Part shown: positions 26,940 to 35,415 of the stretch, in pieces | How positions within the stretch are numbered: the stretch's first letter is position 1 | Layout of the letters: the number at the start of each line of letters is the position of its first letter | NCBI RefSeq assembly: GCF_947502415.1 | Contig: NZ_CANMZV010000030.1 | Span: 1-42,738 of the forward strand | Direction of reading: 5' to 3' | DNA length: 42,738 nucleotides | Source of the DNA: an uncultured Photobacterium sp. | GTDB lineage: Bacteria; Pseudomonadota; Gammaproteobacteria; Enterobacterales; Vibrionaceae | The notes under the pieces: model-generated | Seen by the model: the letters and a program-made list of their open reading frames with translations, nothing else | Databases searched by the model: none | What the model was told of the DNA's origin: nothing | Program-made: the position numbers and the translations under genes

Positions 26940-28341
26940 AAAACTTCATCTCCTGAAACAACGTCGTTATCTCAGCTAACTTGGTGCCTTTACAGTCTGC
27001 CGCTTTAATCGTTTCTAGTGACCAGTTGAGTACATCGCTGGGTTGTACCGCTTGCTTTATTCGTTCAAAGACATTGTGGCCTAACACATGGTTATCCATC
27101 GTCGCCAGCTGTACCACCTGCATTTTTAAACGGCAGCTGTACGCCCATACAAACAGCTTCTCAATCGCTTGAGATAGATTATGCGCACCAAATTTATCGA
27201 GGTAGAAGATCACTGCGCAATCAAACATGGTACGGATATAACCATCACCCGTGCGGGTACGGGAGGGATAACTGTTTAACACGCGTAGAATATTGCAGGC
27301 AGCATCATCAAGTTCATGGTTCAAAATCCGAATAGGCTTAGGATTATTCTCATCGTATTCGGCATTCACAATCCCTTCAATCTTCTGCTGGTAGTAGGTG
27401 GTCATTTCAAAGAAACGTCGACCATTAATCACCATCTGATCAAGATGAAAGGGAAAGGTCATGTGCTGATGATCAATATGGCGATGATATTGACCGTTAT
27501 AGTCATCCACAAAATGATGTGAAATCCTCAATGGCTCGACATATGGGTACAGGCCGACTTTTTCGAGGTTTACCCCTTTGAACAGCCCGACCTGCGCTTT
27601 GCTAAAATGTTGAGCAGATTTTCCTTGTGCCCAGTTTCGGATACGAAACAGATAATTGGCAAACAACCCCGCAAGCTTTTTGCTTTCAAGGCTTTCCCAG
27701 TGGCTTACAGATTGTGCTTTAAGGTGATTCTCTGACTGAGGAAATTCGCGCAGATGAAAGGCTTTCAGTAAATCATGAGGGTCTAAATCACGCCCACGGG
27801 CATTTTGCGAATCAAAAAACTGAAACGCCTCCGAAACATCATCAAGAACAAAAGTCACTACTTCACAGCGTTTAAGCAAAAATTCAATATCGGCTTCGGT
27901 AAAGTCACTGCGTGATACCGCACGTTTGGCCGCCATATAGTTTTGATGCAAATTACGGTAGGAAATATCACTACTAAAATGCTGACACTTCAAGAACTCA
28001 GTAACGGAACCCTCGAGATCGATTAGGTCTTGTTTGACATCTTGTCGTTTTAGCTTGTCCAGACGCTCTTCAATGAGCGCTTTTACCAAGAGTACCAGTG
28101 TTAGAGTACGTTGCTGGCCATCGACAATATCAAGTTGCTCTACCTCGTTATCGCTATGGCGATGAAATACCACCGCCCCTAACCGATATGCCGATTTATC
28201 CCGGTATACCCGCAAGTCACTTAACAAATCGGTAAGATTGGTTTGAGTCCATTTATAAGGGCGCTGGTATGCAGGGATTGTCAGGTTAGGTAATGCAAGC
28301 AGTGCTTTTACTGAGGTGATTTGCTTATCAAGTTTGTCCAT
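26932..28341 (-). CDS. DUF262 protein, partner of the GmrSD-like gene
   Basis: 469 residues. The DUF262 domain is clear: IPAYQRPYKWTQTNL (about 22-36), DIVDGQQRTLTLVLLVKAL (about 71-89) and FQFFDSQNARGRDLDPHDLL (about 167-186). No DUF1524/HNH block is recognisable at its C-terminus, so it may supply regulation or nucleotide sensing while the downstream partner cuts. It is the first gene of a two-gene operon and its promoter must lie in 28342-28400. Paired, non-identical DUF262 genes are often seen in defence islands. Confidence 0.8.
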   Translation of the reverse strand: MDKLDKQITSVKALLALPNLTIPAYQRPYKWTQTNLTDLLSDLRVYRDKSAYRLGAVVFHRHSDNEVEQLDIVDGQQRTLTLVLLVKALIEERLDKLKRQDVKQDLIDLEGSVTEFLKCQHFSSDISYRNLHQNYMAAKRAVSRSDFTEADIEFLLKRCEVVTFVLDDVSEAFQFFDSQNARGRDLDPHDLLKAFHLREFPQSENHLKAQSVSHWESLESKKLAGLFANYLFRIRNWAQGKSAQHFSKAQVGLFKGVNLEKVGLYPYVEPLRISHHFVDDYNGQYHRHIDHQHMTFPFHLDQMVINGRRFFEMTTYYQQKIEGIVNAEYDENNPKPIRILNHELDDAACNILRVLNSYPSRTRTGDGYIRTMFDCAVIFYLDKFGAHNLSQAIEKLFVWAYSCRLKMQVVQLATMDNHVLGHNVFERIKQAVQPSDVLNWSLETIKAADCKGTKLAEITTLFQEMKFYE

Positions 28342-28748
28342 TACTGCCTTTTAGCCTGTTTATTTTTTAAAACGGTAAACTTGTACGAACTTTAAACAGC
28401 TCTTACACCATGTTTTATTTGATTAGACGGTTTTGCGCTGGCCAAGATGTGAAACAAAACGACTTGGTTGATGCAAAACAACGCCTTCGATTACTAGGGC
28501 ATCACATCACATCACATCGTACTAATTTTAAAGACATTATGTCATAACAGTTACGTATCACCCAAACACGTTTTAGGGCAGTTCCATTTTAACGCAATTA
28601 CTAATTTAGCAAAGCTTGAATTATTAAAAGTATGGCAAAGCTACTGAACTTGATGTCCAATATTGACTGGTACAAATCATTTGGTGACAGTATCGCTCTA
28701 GTAAATATTTGCTTAACTGACAGCGTACTACCAACATTTCAAAATGTA
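28342..28748 (+). pseudogene. possible decayed small gene with CATCA repeats
   Basis: A 45-codon frame from ATG 28410 (MFYLIRRFCAGQDVKQNDLV...) stops at 28547. A second open frame (28498-28647: ...NSYVSPKHVLGQFHFNAITN...) overlaps it. They cross at a run of CATCA units (28500-28514 plus CATCG). Adding one 5-base unit would join the frames. No family was recognised and no ribosome-binding site stands out, so this may be chance. Confidence 0.25.
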
Positions 28749-29948
28749 TCAATGAAAAATCACATCCAGTAAAGCAACTCTATTCTCCCAAATATATTTC
28801 TCTTGTTTATCAACTGGCTCTTCCGAATTAAACCAATTTGACGAATAAATGAACTTCAAAAAATTTATGTAACCATCCACTTCATCAAACTTATTCATAG
28901 GCTGTCCAACAGCCTTAGACAAGTTCCGCTTTAAAGCCTTTGATGACATAGTTGAATATAAGTCAGGCCGAGAAATACAAAGTAAACGCCCCCAACAACT
29001 CATCTTAAAACCTAGGTCAAACAAAGAACTAAGCTCATTTCTAAGGGTTACCCAGTCGGCATCACTATTCATCCTAAGAAATGCGCAATTATTTACAGCC
29101 GTTAAAATAATATCGTGTTGCGCTTTTGTTCCACTTTTGAGTAAACCTGCAAAATTACCGCTTGCTGTGGTGTTTCCCAAGTGGGCAAATGGCTTTCTTC
29201 CGCCAATTAGCTTTCTAGTTTCAACCTCATCCAGATAGTTTTTGCCCCAAGGGAGAGACAATGAATGCTTAGCAGAATCCAATACGTGCCGGTAGCCTTC
29301 ATCCAAGTCGGGACATTCAGCAAGTATTGTTGCTATTCTTTGATAATATTCACTCCAGCTAGCATCACTTAACCATTCTGAGACGCCTTCAGGGTTATCT
29401 TTGTCTTGAGGTGATTGCAATCCCGTTTGACGCTGCTTGCTTAGAGTTTCTAAGTAGCTTTTTCGATATTGTTCTAACCAATCAAAATCAGGATAGAAAG
29501 CATTCCTATCATTATGCCATTCTTCTAGCTGTTTTAGTATTTTCTGAAATTGGACATCTTGATCAATATTATGAGTTTCACATGATACACACGCTTCAGT
29601 ATTACGAGTAAAACCGCTATGGGTTAAATTGCTACTACCAATAATAAGACACGCTTTATGCCCTCTGCGAAATAAAAAAACCTTAGGGTGAAAAGTACTA
29701 TTAGGGTTATTCCCCATAACTTTAACAGTCGCCTTCAAGTCTAATAATTCCTTCAGCCCATCAGGGTGAGTTTGATTAAAAGCGATACCAACCGTTGCAT
29801 TGATAGTTTGTAGCTCCCCTAACCCATCAAATGGGACTCCGTATTCAGGGTTACCTATCCATGCGACTGCAAAATCAAGCGTTGAATATTCACTGCAGCA
29901 CCTTTTGAACTCAGCTGCAATCTCTTTGGTGATAACTAAAACTTGCAT
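28749..29948 (-). CDS. phospholipase-D-superfamily protein (nuclease-like)
   Basis: 399 residues from ATG 29948, chosen because CAGGAG lies 6 bases upstream; a longer frame opens at 29996 without one. One PLD-type active-site block is visible: FHPKVFLFRRG then CLIIGSSNLTHSGF (about 86-115), with the HxK and the GSSNLT turn, while the usual Asp is not obvious. Single-motif PLD proteins act as dimers, and several are restriction nucleases. The C-terminal half is unrecognised (NCAFLRMNSDADWVTLRNEL). It lies beside the DUF262 operon, in keeping with a defence role. Confidence 0.72.
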   Translation of the reverse strand: MQVLVITKEIAAEFKRCCSEYSTLDFAVAWIGNPEYGVPFDGLGELQTINATVGIAFNQTHPDGLKELLDLKATVKVMGNNPNSTFHPKVFLFRRGHKACLIIGSSNLTHSGFTRNTEACVSCETHNIDQDVQFQKILKQLEEWHNDRNAFYPDFDWLEQYRKSYLETLSKQRQTGLQSPQDKDNPEGVSEWLSDASWSEYYQRIATILAECPDLDEGYRHVLDSAKHSLSLPWGKNYLDEVETRKLIGGRKPFAHLGNTTASGNFAGLLKSGTKAQHDIILTAVNNCAFLRMNSDADWVTLRNELSSLFDLGFKMSCWGRLLCISRPDLYSTMSSKALKRNLSKAVGQPMNKFDEVDGYINFLKFIYSSNWFNSEEPVDKQEKYIWENRVALLDVIFH

Positions 29949-30244
29949 TGTTACTCCTGAAAAATCGAAGTTATTTAACCTATTTGGTAAGGCCATACGT
30001 TTGGTGACAGTCTGTGATGAGAAAGTGTATATCGCTATAAGGCCACCTCTTGTTTCTAATACAATTAACTAAGATGGAATAGGGCGGAATCAATATAGGG
30101 CAATCTGTCAGTTCTATTCACATTGAGAAACGAAACTGACAGATTGAATTCAGACTAATTAAAATGAGAATATATTGGATTTTTCAGCATCTCATAAAGC
30201 GAACATACGGAAGTTCGTTCAAAACTAATATGTAGTGATTTGAG

Positions 30245-31687
30245 TTAAGCTGCTTCATTTAATCTTAAGCTTTCATAATAATCTTCGGCTAATGCCGTCA
30301 TCTTGAATTCTGCCTCTACGCCTGCAATCTTCTCAACAGCTTGTTTAATTTCATCTAAATCAACACTAAAGAACTCTTTACGAAGGTTTACAGCATTGAC
30401 ACGGTGAGCATGGAACTCGCGGTGTAGTGCCGTTTCTAGGGAAGGAGCATCGTCAGTATAAATCATAGCGTGAACGTCAAACGGGAATGGTACGCTGGCA
30501 TCACCAAGCTCTTTCACCCTGTCCATTGGCTCTAGTCTGCGAGTTAAGCCTATCTTATAAACATCTTCACCAAAGGAGCCAATATTGCTGATCACGTACA
30601 CATGACCTTTACGCGTTTGTTCTGCCATGCTCTTAGCTCGTTCTTCTTTGGCTTCCGCTTCAGCAAGCTGCTGCTCAAGAATCGCAATTCTTTGCTCCAT
30701 GTCACTGCGCTCTTGTTCAGTGGCTTTTGCAAGCTCTTGCTGTGCTTTATCAAGAAGATTTCGATACATCTTTTCTTCTTTCTCAGCATCAGCAATCGCT
30801 TTTTGAAACTCTTTAATCGCTCGTTGTTCTTCACGGATCTGCTCTTTGATAAGTTTCTGCTCCGCAATTTCTTCTTGTTTCTTTAGCGTGAATTGATACT
30901 GAAGTTTACATTCTTCAAACTTAAGTTCGATGTAATCAAGGTCAAAGCCGCATTCAAGAGTCGCTGCTGATTTCTCTAGATTGTTCGCTAGCTTTTCAAT
31001 CCTCTCTAGCGTTCGACCAAACGAGCTTGGAGAAACCTTGCCGATAAGCATGTCACATTCAATATTAAATGCGGTGAGCATTAACTTAACTTGACCATTC
31101 AGGATCTTCTTATTGAAAGACTTATCATTAGAGATGACTGTTGTTTCTGGGAATATGATAGCAGTCTTGTCTTTAATCATATCTTTCTGCTGTTGTCTGA
31201 TATCTTTTATCTCTTCAGCATAGCGGCTAGATGTTTCATAAAGGTATTGCGGAATTTCAAAATGACCATGAGCAGTGTATTCATCGAGTCGTGAATACAA
31301 GTCTATATCGCCCATTAGCTCATTAAGGTCGAGTTCGCCTTTTTCAATCTTGGCATTAAGTTCACTTAAAGTGTTCTGGATAGTCTCAAAATGAGCTTGC
31401 TGCTCTTGAATACTAAGCTTAAGGGAATCATCTTGCCCTTTTAAAGCCTGTAGTTCGGCAGTTTCTGTGTTGATTGCCTCAAGCTCTTTTCTCGCACTCT
31501 CTGTAGATTGCTTAACCGACTCGTTGGTTTGCTCTAATGATTCAAGCTCTTTTTGGGTTTTAGTTAATGCTTCATCGAGTGATTTGTATTGACCTGCTTT
31601 TTTATCCGCTGCTCGTTTTGTCAATACATAGGTCAATAAAATAGCGACTAGAGATAACCCTGCCAGCATCAGTATATTATTATCCAT
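30245..31687 (-). CDS. membrane-anchored coiled-coil protein with DUF4041 and GIY-YIG (T5orf172/MUG113) domain
   Basis: 480 residues. A membrane segment at about 5-24 (ILMLAGLSLVAILLTYVLT) is followed by a coiled coil (about 30-125), a DUF4041-like region (about 130-245), a second long coiled coil (about 250-360) and a C-terminal GIY-YIG-like domain (GHVYVISN then YKIGLTRR, about 362-386; LHREFHAHRVN; LRKEFF). Such proteins occur in phages, plasmids and islands. The GIY-YIG domain suggests nuclease activity near the membrane. It starts 3 bases after the small basic gene upstream, so the two form an operon. Confidence 0.8.
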   Translation of the reverse strand: MDNNILMLAGLSLVAILLTYVLTKRAADKKAGQYKSLDEALTKTQKELESLEQTNESVKQSTESARKELEAINTETAELQALKGQDDSLKLSIQEQQAHFETIQNTLSELNAKIEKGELDLNELMGDIDLYSRLDEYTAHGHFEIPQYLYETSSRYAEEIKDIRQQQKDMIKDKTAIIFPETTVISNDKSFNKKILNGQVKLMLTAFNIECDMLIGKVSPSSFGRTLERIEKLANNLEKSAATLECGFDLDYIELKFEECKLQYQFTLKKQEEIAEQKLIKEQIREEQRAIKEFQKAIADAEKEEKMYRNLLDKAQQELAKATEQERSDMEQRIAILEQQLAEAEAKEERAKSMAEQTRKGHVYVISNIGSFGEDVYKIGLTRRLEPMDRVKELGDASVPFPFDVHAMIYTDDAPSLETALHREFHAHRVNAVNLRKEFFSVDLDEIKQAVEKIAGVEAEFKMTALAEDYYESLRLNEAA

Positions 31688-31690
31688 TGA

Positions 31691-32077
31691 TTATTTTAAA
31701 ACCTCTTGTATAAATTGCTTCCTAAGTGCAGCTCGTTCCTCACAGCGATCCTGATACTCTTCGGTTGCACTAGCCATGGCATCCTTAAATGCTTGCTTTG
31801 CTGCTGATTTTTGTGCTCGAATCTTCCTTTGAAGTTCTCTCTGAGCTTCACGCACAGTTTTTTCATGCTCCCTAAGAGCTTGAGCTTCTGCACGTTGCCG
31901 AGCTTTCTCTCTACGTTGAGCTTCACGAGCGGCTTGCTTGTTGGCTTTATCTATCGCCTTTACAACCTTTATAGCCGTCCTTAAGCCGCTTCCTCGTCTT
32001 GCCAATGCGTCCTCCTGTAAAAGCTGACATTTAGCTGACGATGGTAACATAGTGAAACTGGCACGATTGTTATTCAT
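31691..32077 (-). CDS. small basic coiled-coil protein
   Basis: 128 residues, very rich in K, R, A, E and Q, with a continuous charged helix at about 40-115 (ANKQAAREAQRREKARQRAE and onward). No known domain. It lies immediately upstream of the DUF4041/GIY-YIG gene in the same operon, so its helix may pair with that protein's coiled coils or bind nucleic acid. The start at 32077 lacks a clear ribosome-binding site; a later Met (residue 10) is possible. Confidence 0.6.
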   Translation of the reverse strand: MNNNRASFTMLPSSAKCQLLQEDALARRGSGLRTAIKVVKAIDKANKQAAREAQRREKARQRAEAQALREHEKTVREAQRELQRKIRAQKSAAKQAFKDAMASATEEYQDRCEERAALRKQFIQEVLK

Positions 32078-32256
32078 ATCAAACCAGTGGAATAAATAAG
32101 GTTCTGTTTGGAACTGAATATCTATCGGAGGGCTTCAAGTGCTTTGCGTCATGCGTTCGTGATACATAGAAAACAAAAAAACTCCATACTATCAATCGGT
32201 AGCACCTAGTTAGGCCATACATATGTTGGATACATTCGGCGTGACTACAATGAAGC

Positions 32257-32310
32257 GAGAAACGAGAAACGAGAAACGAGAAACGAGAAACGAGAAACGA
32301 GAAACGAGAG
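32257..32310 (+). repeat. seven tandem GAGAAAC heptamers
   Basis: Seven perfect GAGAAAC units (32257-32305) plus a partial GAGAG. The tract is intergenic, about 180 bases upstream of the basic coiled-coil gene start. Seven-base units are prone to slippage, so copy number should vary between strains. Confidence 0.95.
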
Positions 32311-32516
32311 ATAATGGTGTCAAATTCGAAAACTTCAACTGCTGTGTCACTTACAAGATTTTATTGATAGTTTTAACTAAAACGAAAGGGCAAAAGTAAC
32401 TTAGCGCTTATTAATAGGTTACTGGACGAATTGGTTAAGCCCTATTGTCACAAATGTCAGATCGAGTTTGAGTGAATAAACATTAACTTTCCTTCATCAA
32501 TTGGCTTTAAACAAAA

Positions 32517-32645
32517 ATGTGACGCCCGCTTAAGGAGCAGACAACGCAAACCTCTAATCTCAAACATAACAGCCGTAACCACAAATGCTAATTTGAACTG
32601 AAAATGCCATGCGTTAACTGTCTCTATTGAAGTATTTGCATAATC
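32517..32645 (-). repeat. degenerate attC site C (VCR type)
   Basis: Read on the minus strand, TGCAAATACTTCAATAGAGA...GTTAACGCATGGCATTTTCA at one side pairs imperfectly with TTGCGTTGTCTGCTCCTTAAGCGGGCGTCA at the other, the layout of Vibrio attC hairpins. The outer core sites are mutated (GCATAAT and GTGACG instead of GTTRRRY/RYYYAAC), so recombination is doubtful. Confidence 0.7.
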
Positions 32646-32657
32646 AATACAAATACA

Positions 32658-32758
32658 CCCGGTAAAGGTAATACTTGTAGGGCTTTTCTACAGTCATTAT
32701 TCACTTCCGAGTTCTAATGCACATCATTTGCAAATACCATCGGATATTGAACTAAACC
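32658..32758. repeat. 100-bp dispersed repeat, copy 2 (gene-tail remnant)
   Basis: Close copy of 21003-21102 in the same orientation. On the minus strand its start encodes NGLVQYPMVFANDVH-stop, matching the last residues of the pseudogene at 21059-21469 (NGLVKYPMVFANDID-stop). The rest of that gene is absent here. The copy sits between attC sites C and B. The next 200 bases (32759-32958) contain no recognisable gene. Confidence 0.85.
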
Positions 32759-32958
32759 GTTTTGATGTAAGGTTCAGACCTTTTGCGGGAAAACCTAATA
32801 ATGCGGCGGGCACTTTAGATGCCTTCTAACGAATGAGGAACCGCAACCGCGTAGTGTCATCAGGGTCATGGCAACAAAGCCAGTAAATAGACCGAATGTA
32901 GAGCGGCAGTCCCAAACCTTGCATTACCTGACGCTGTTGTTGACAACCGGGGAAGTCC

Positions 32959-33080
32959 ATGTAGCCCTGTTAAGGGGGAGCAACGCAATGTGATGTTTCC
33001 GCACACCACCTTAACCACCAAAATCAACGCATGCTGAAAATGCCACGCGTTGCGAATCCCTCTTGAACAGTTTGCTAGGT
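32959..33080 (-). repeat. attC site B (VCR type, degenerate outer cores)
   Basis: The minus strand reads AAACTGTTCAAGAGGGATTC..., with arms pairing to GCGTTGCTCCCCCTTAACAGGGC. Translating it gives RNAWHFQHALILVVKVVCG, the familiar DUF3265-type artefact of Vibrio attC. The gene-proximal core is ACCTAGC instead of RYYYAAC. It follows the stop of the gene at 33094-33693. Confidence 0.82.
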
Positions 33081-33093
33081 TTAATTTTCGAAC

Positions 33094-33693
33094 TCAACGC
33101 CTTTTATTTGCCGGAAAAATTTTTGAAATTAGTGCGTTAAAATTGATGCCAATACCCATAACATTTGGCTTTATATCAAATACTTCATTCACAGAATTCA
33201 AGGTGTTTTTTGAGCCAAAATACAACTCTAACTCTGTATTTAGTGATGAAACAGCAACAGCCAAAGAGTTTTTTACACTTACCTCATACAGCGTGGCATA
33301 CAAATCTACACGATATTTTCCACTATCGAACTTCAGACCATAACGAGCAACCTTCATCTCGATACCCTTAATTAGTATCTCGTATCGACGTATGTAACGC
33401 TCTTCACTAAAGGTCTTACCGATATAAGTTTGAAGCTTGAAAAAGTCATCCTGTGACAGCCTCGTTTCTTGAGTACTCATAATACGTTCAAACTCTTTTA
33501 AAAAAAGTTTGGACTTATCCGATATGACTTTTGATAGCAGGTTGCCTGCATTCTTTAAATCGGGGATACAAATCCGACCACCATCATACTTAACTTCTGC
33601 ATGCAAATTCGATATTACATTCTTTAGTTCAGCCTCACACTCTCTGTCTAAGAGAGTAAACTTTTTGAGGATTAAACTACAAAGGTCAGACAC
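33094..33693 (-). CDS. unknown integron cassette protein, 199 residues
   Basis: Not recognised. It is soluble, largely helical in its first 120 residues (LCSLILKKFTLLDRECEAEL...) and beta-rich towards the end. The GTG start at 33693 is preceded by AAGGAG, spacing 6. The stop lies 14 bases from attC B and the start 14 bases from attC A, the classical layout of a single-gene cassette reading in the array direction (leftward). Low-homology genes of this kind are typical of Vibrio cassettes. Confidence 0.72.
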   Translation of the reverse strand: MSDLCSLILKKFTLLDRECEAELKNVISNLHAEVKYDGGRICIPDLKNAGNLLSKVISDKSKLFLKEFERIMSTQETRLSQDDFFKLQTYIGKTFSEERYIRRYEILIKGIEMKVARYGLKFDSGKYRVDLYATLYEVSVKNSLAVAVSSLNTELELYFGSKNTLNSVNEVFDIKPNVMGIGINFNALISKIFPANKRR

Positions 33694-33706
33694 TTGAGCT
33701 CCTTAA

Positions 33707-33832
33707 ACCTAACGCCCTGCTAAGGGGTGAGCAACGCAATACCGATGTTGCCGCGCATCACATTAATCACTAAATTCAACGCATAGTAAAAATGCCACGC
33801 GTTGCGAATCCCTCTTGAGCAGTTTGTTAAAT
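33707..33832 (-). repeat. attC site A (VCR type, intact core sites)
   Basis: 126 bases with both core sites fitting consensus: ACCTAAC (33707-33713) and GTTAAAT (33826-33832). The arms GCTAAGGGGTGAGCAACGC and GCGTTGCGAATCCCTCTTGAGC pair imperfectly as in VCRs. The minus strand gives the DUF3265-like peptide RNAWHFYYALNLV. The stop codon of the gene at 33827 overlaps the core site. Confidence 0.9.
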
Positions 33833-34513
33833 ACCCATTTTGAAGGTGTACATACCGTTTTTTTCTTCGTAAAGTGCTTCCATCATTAACTTTCGCTCAT
33901 CCATGCTAATCAGGTTTTTCGAAAGAAACTCATCAACACAACCGCCTAACGGCAAACTGATTCTTCCTTTTATGTAGTGCGAATATCCATTTTTTCTCTC
34001 AAACTCAAGTGAGTTTTCTAAATTCAGTACTTCTTCTGTATCCAAATTAAATCCTAAGTCTTTAATGAAAAAGTAAAACTTAACACCAAAATTAAATATA
34101 CATGGGTAAATATCTACAAAATCACGATAGAACACCATTGTTTTGTCAAGTGACTCATTCGCTGTCTTATTTGAAGCTTCTTTTATTAACTTAAAGCGCT
34201 CAACCGGAATTAAACAAACGATATTGGTTTCACCCGAGATTGGAACATCTGATATTACTGGTAATGACTTCGTTTCATTCAACAGTTCAGCCTGATGGAT
34301 GAAAAAGTTTCGGATTGCCTTTATCGACAAAAATTCCTCACTGTCAAAAAAATCACCCATCCCAGCTTTTCTTAGCTTATCATTTGCACTGTATGCAGAA
34401 GCTAGCAACTCTCTTAAATCATCACTATCAGGAGATTTACAAAAGCGATAGTAGTATTTAAAAAAACGCTTAGCCTCTGCTATACAATCATCTTTACTTA
34501 CTTTGAACTTCAT
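33827..34513 (-). CDS. unknown integron cassette protein, 228 residues
   Basis: Not recognised. It is soluble, begins with a helix rich in K, F and Y (AEAKRFFKYYYRFCKSPDSD), and contains LSIKAIRNFFIHQAELLNE (about 64-82), which hints at a HEPN-like or other helical bundle, but the RNase motif Rx4-6H is not securely identifiable. The stop TAA is inside the core site of attC A, so the gene belongs to that cassette. Just upstream of its start, at 34542-34560, TTTAACAGCACATTAAGC resembles half of another attC. Confidence 0.7.
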   Translation of the reverse strand: MKFKVSKDDCIAEAKRFFKYYYRFCKSPDSDDLRELLASAYSANDKLRKAGMGDFFDSEEFLSIKAIRNFFIHQAELLNETKSLPVISDVPISGETNIVCLIPVERFKLIKEASNKTANESLDKTMVFYRDFVDIYPCIFNFGVKFYFFIKDLGFNLDTEEVLNLENSLEFERKNGYSHYIKGRISLPLGGCVDEFLSKNLISMDERKLMMEALYEEKNGMYTFKMGI

Positions 34514-35028
34514 TTTTATCTCTAAACTTGATGCGCATTTAACAGCACATTAAGCAGCATGCTCGATAACACGCCCGCCATCTTGATTGCATTTTAGCTA
34601 CTTCAGTAAGACTATCAAGCACTTAAGCCCTACATTAATATCTATGTGCGGTTTTACGTTCGGTAAAAGCGAGTATACGCGTATAACGAGACCTCATATA
34701 CGCTCATTAAAAATGATAAAGTTAATATTTTCAATTAGATATATGCTTATGCACTGTGGAAAGCATGCAATTCTTGTCTCGTTAATACCGCAAGGATAGG
34801 TGAAAATCAGAGTGATTTAGTTATAACTGTATACCCACACAGTTGTCTTGGTTTGTGCGTTAATAACCTGTTGAACTTCACTTGAATGAAGCTGATAAGA
34901 AATTCTAAGGCAAATTCAGAAGAACAGCCTGTGAATGAATCAAAGCACTAACAACGAAAGGGGCAAAAAAGACTTAGAACGTTAGTTAAGTAACAAAAAA
35001 CTAACTGTTAAGCACAGGGTGAATTCAA
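34514..35028. other. intergenic region upstream of the cassette cluster
   Basis: It contains a possible half-attC (34542-34565, ATTTAACAGCACATTAAGC) and a 12-base perfect palindrome TATACGCGTATA (34674-34685). No supported gene. Confidence 0.4.
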
Positions 35029-35057
35029 GTGAAAGCCCCAACAATCGGGGCTTTCAC
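35029..35057. terminator. strong GC-rich hairpin, probable terminator
   Basis: An 11-bp perfect stem, GTGAAAGCCCC / GGGGCTTTCAC, with a 7-base loop. There is no long T run on either side, so it could be an attenuator or insertion scar instead. It directly precedes the hydrolase remnant. Confidence 0.5.
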
Positions 35058-35066
35058 CCTGATTAG

Positions 35067-35303
35067 ATCAGAAAATCATATGGAAGTAATCCAAGTTGGC
35101 GAGAGATTTTATATTCACTCGATGTTCCAAAAACTTACCTTTTTGGGAGTGACTCCCTACCTGACAGTGATTTTGAAAAATTGCCTTGTAATGGGGTTAA
35201 AGTTGAAGTGGTTCCTCATGCTGGACATTCAATGGCATGGGAAAACCCCGAAGGGCTAGCATCTGCTATAGCTAGCGCTATAGATTCTCTGCAAGTGTTA
35301 TGA
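35067..35303 (+). pseudogene. C-terminal remnant of an alpha/beta hydrolase
   Basis: A 78-codon open frame without a start codon encodes SNPSWREILYSLDVPKTYLF, then GVKVEVVPHAGHSMAWENPE and a final helix ASAIASAIDSL. VPKTYLFGSDS and the VPHAGHSM segment carrying the catalytic His are the last strand and His loop of alpha/beta hydrolases. The nucleophile and acid regions are missing, replaced by the hairpin at 35029-35057 and unrelated DNA, so the gene was cut from its 5' side. Confidence 0.7.
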
Positions 35304-35415
35304 GTACTAATACTAACTTATGGGAAGTTTTGCTCATGGCTTCTATGTAACATGTCATGAGCAAAAATATAGCATTCCGAAATCTTAGTTCGTTTCTCTT
35401 CAATATGGCCCTGCC

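Noticed and set aside
32257..32310. CRISPR array
   Set aside because: Units are only 7 bases with no spacers, and no cas genes are present in the window.
32959..33080. DUF3265 small protein genes on the minus strand over attC sites
   Set aside because: The translated peptide is a known artefact of Vibrio attC sequences and lacks start and ribosome-binding signals here.
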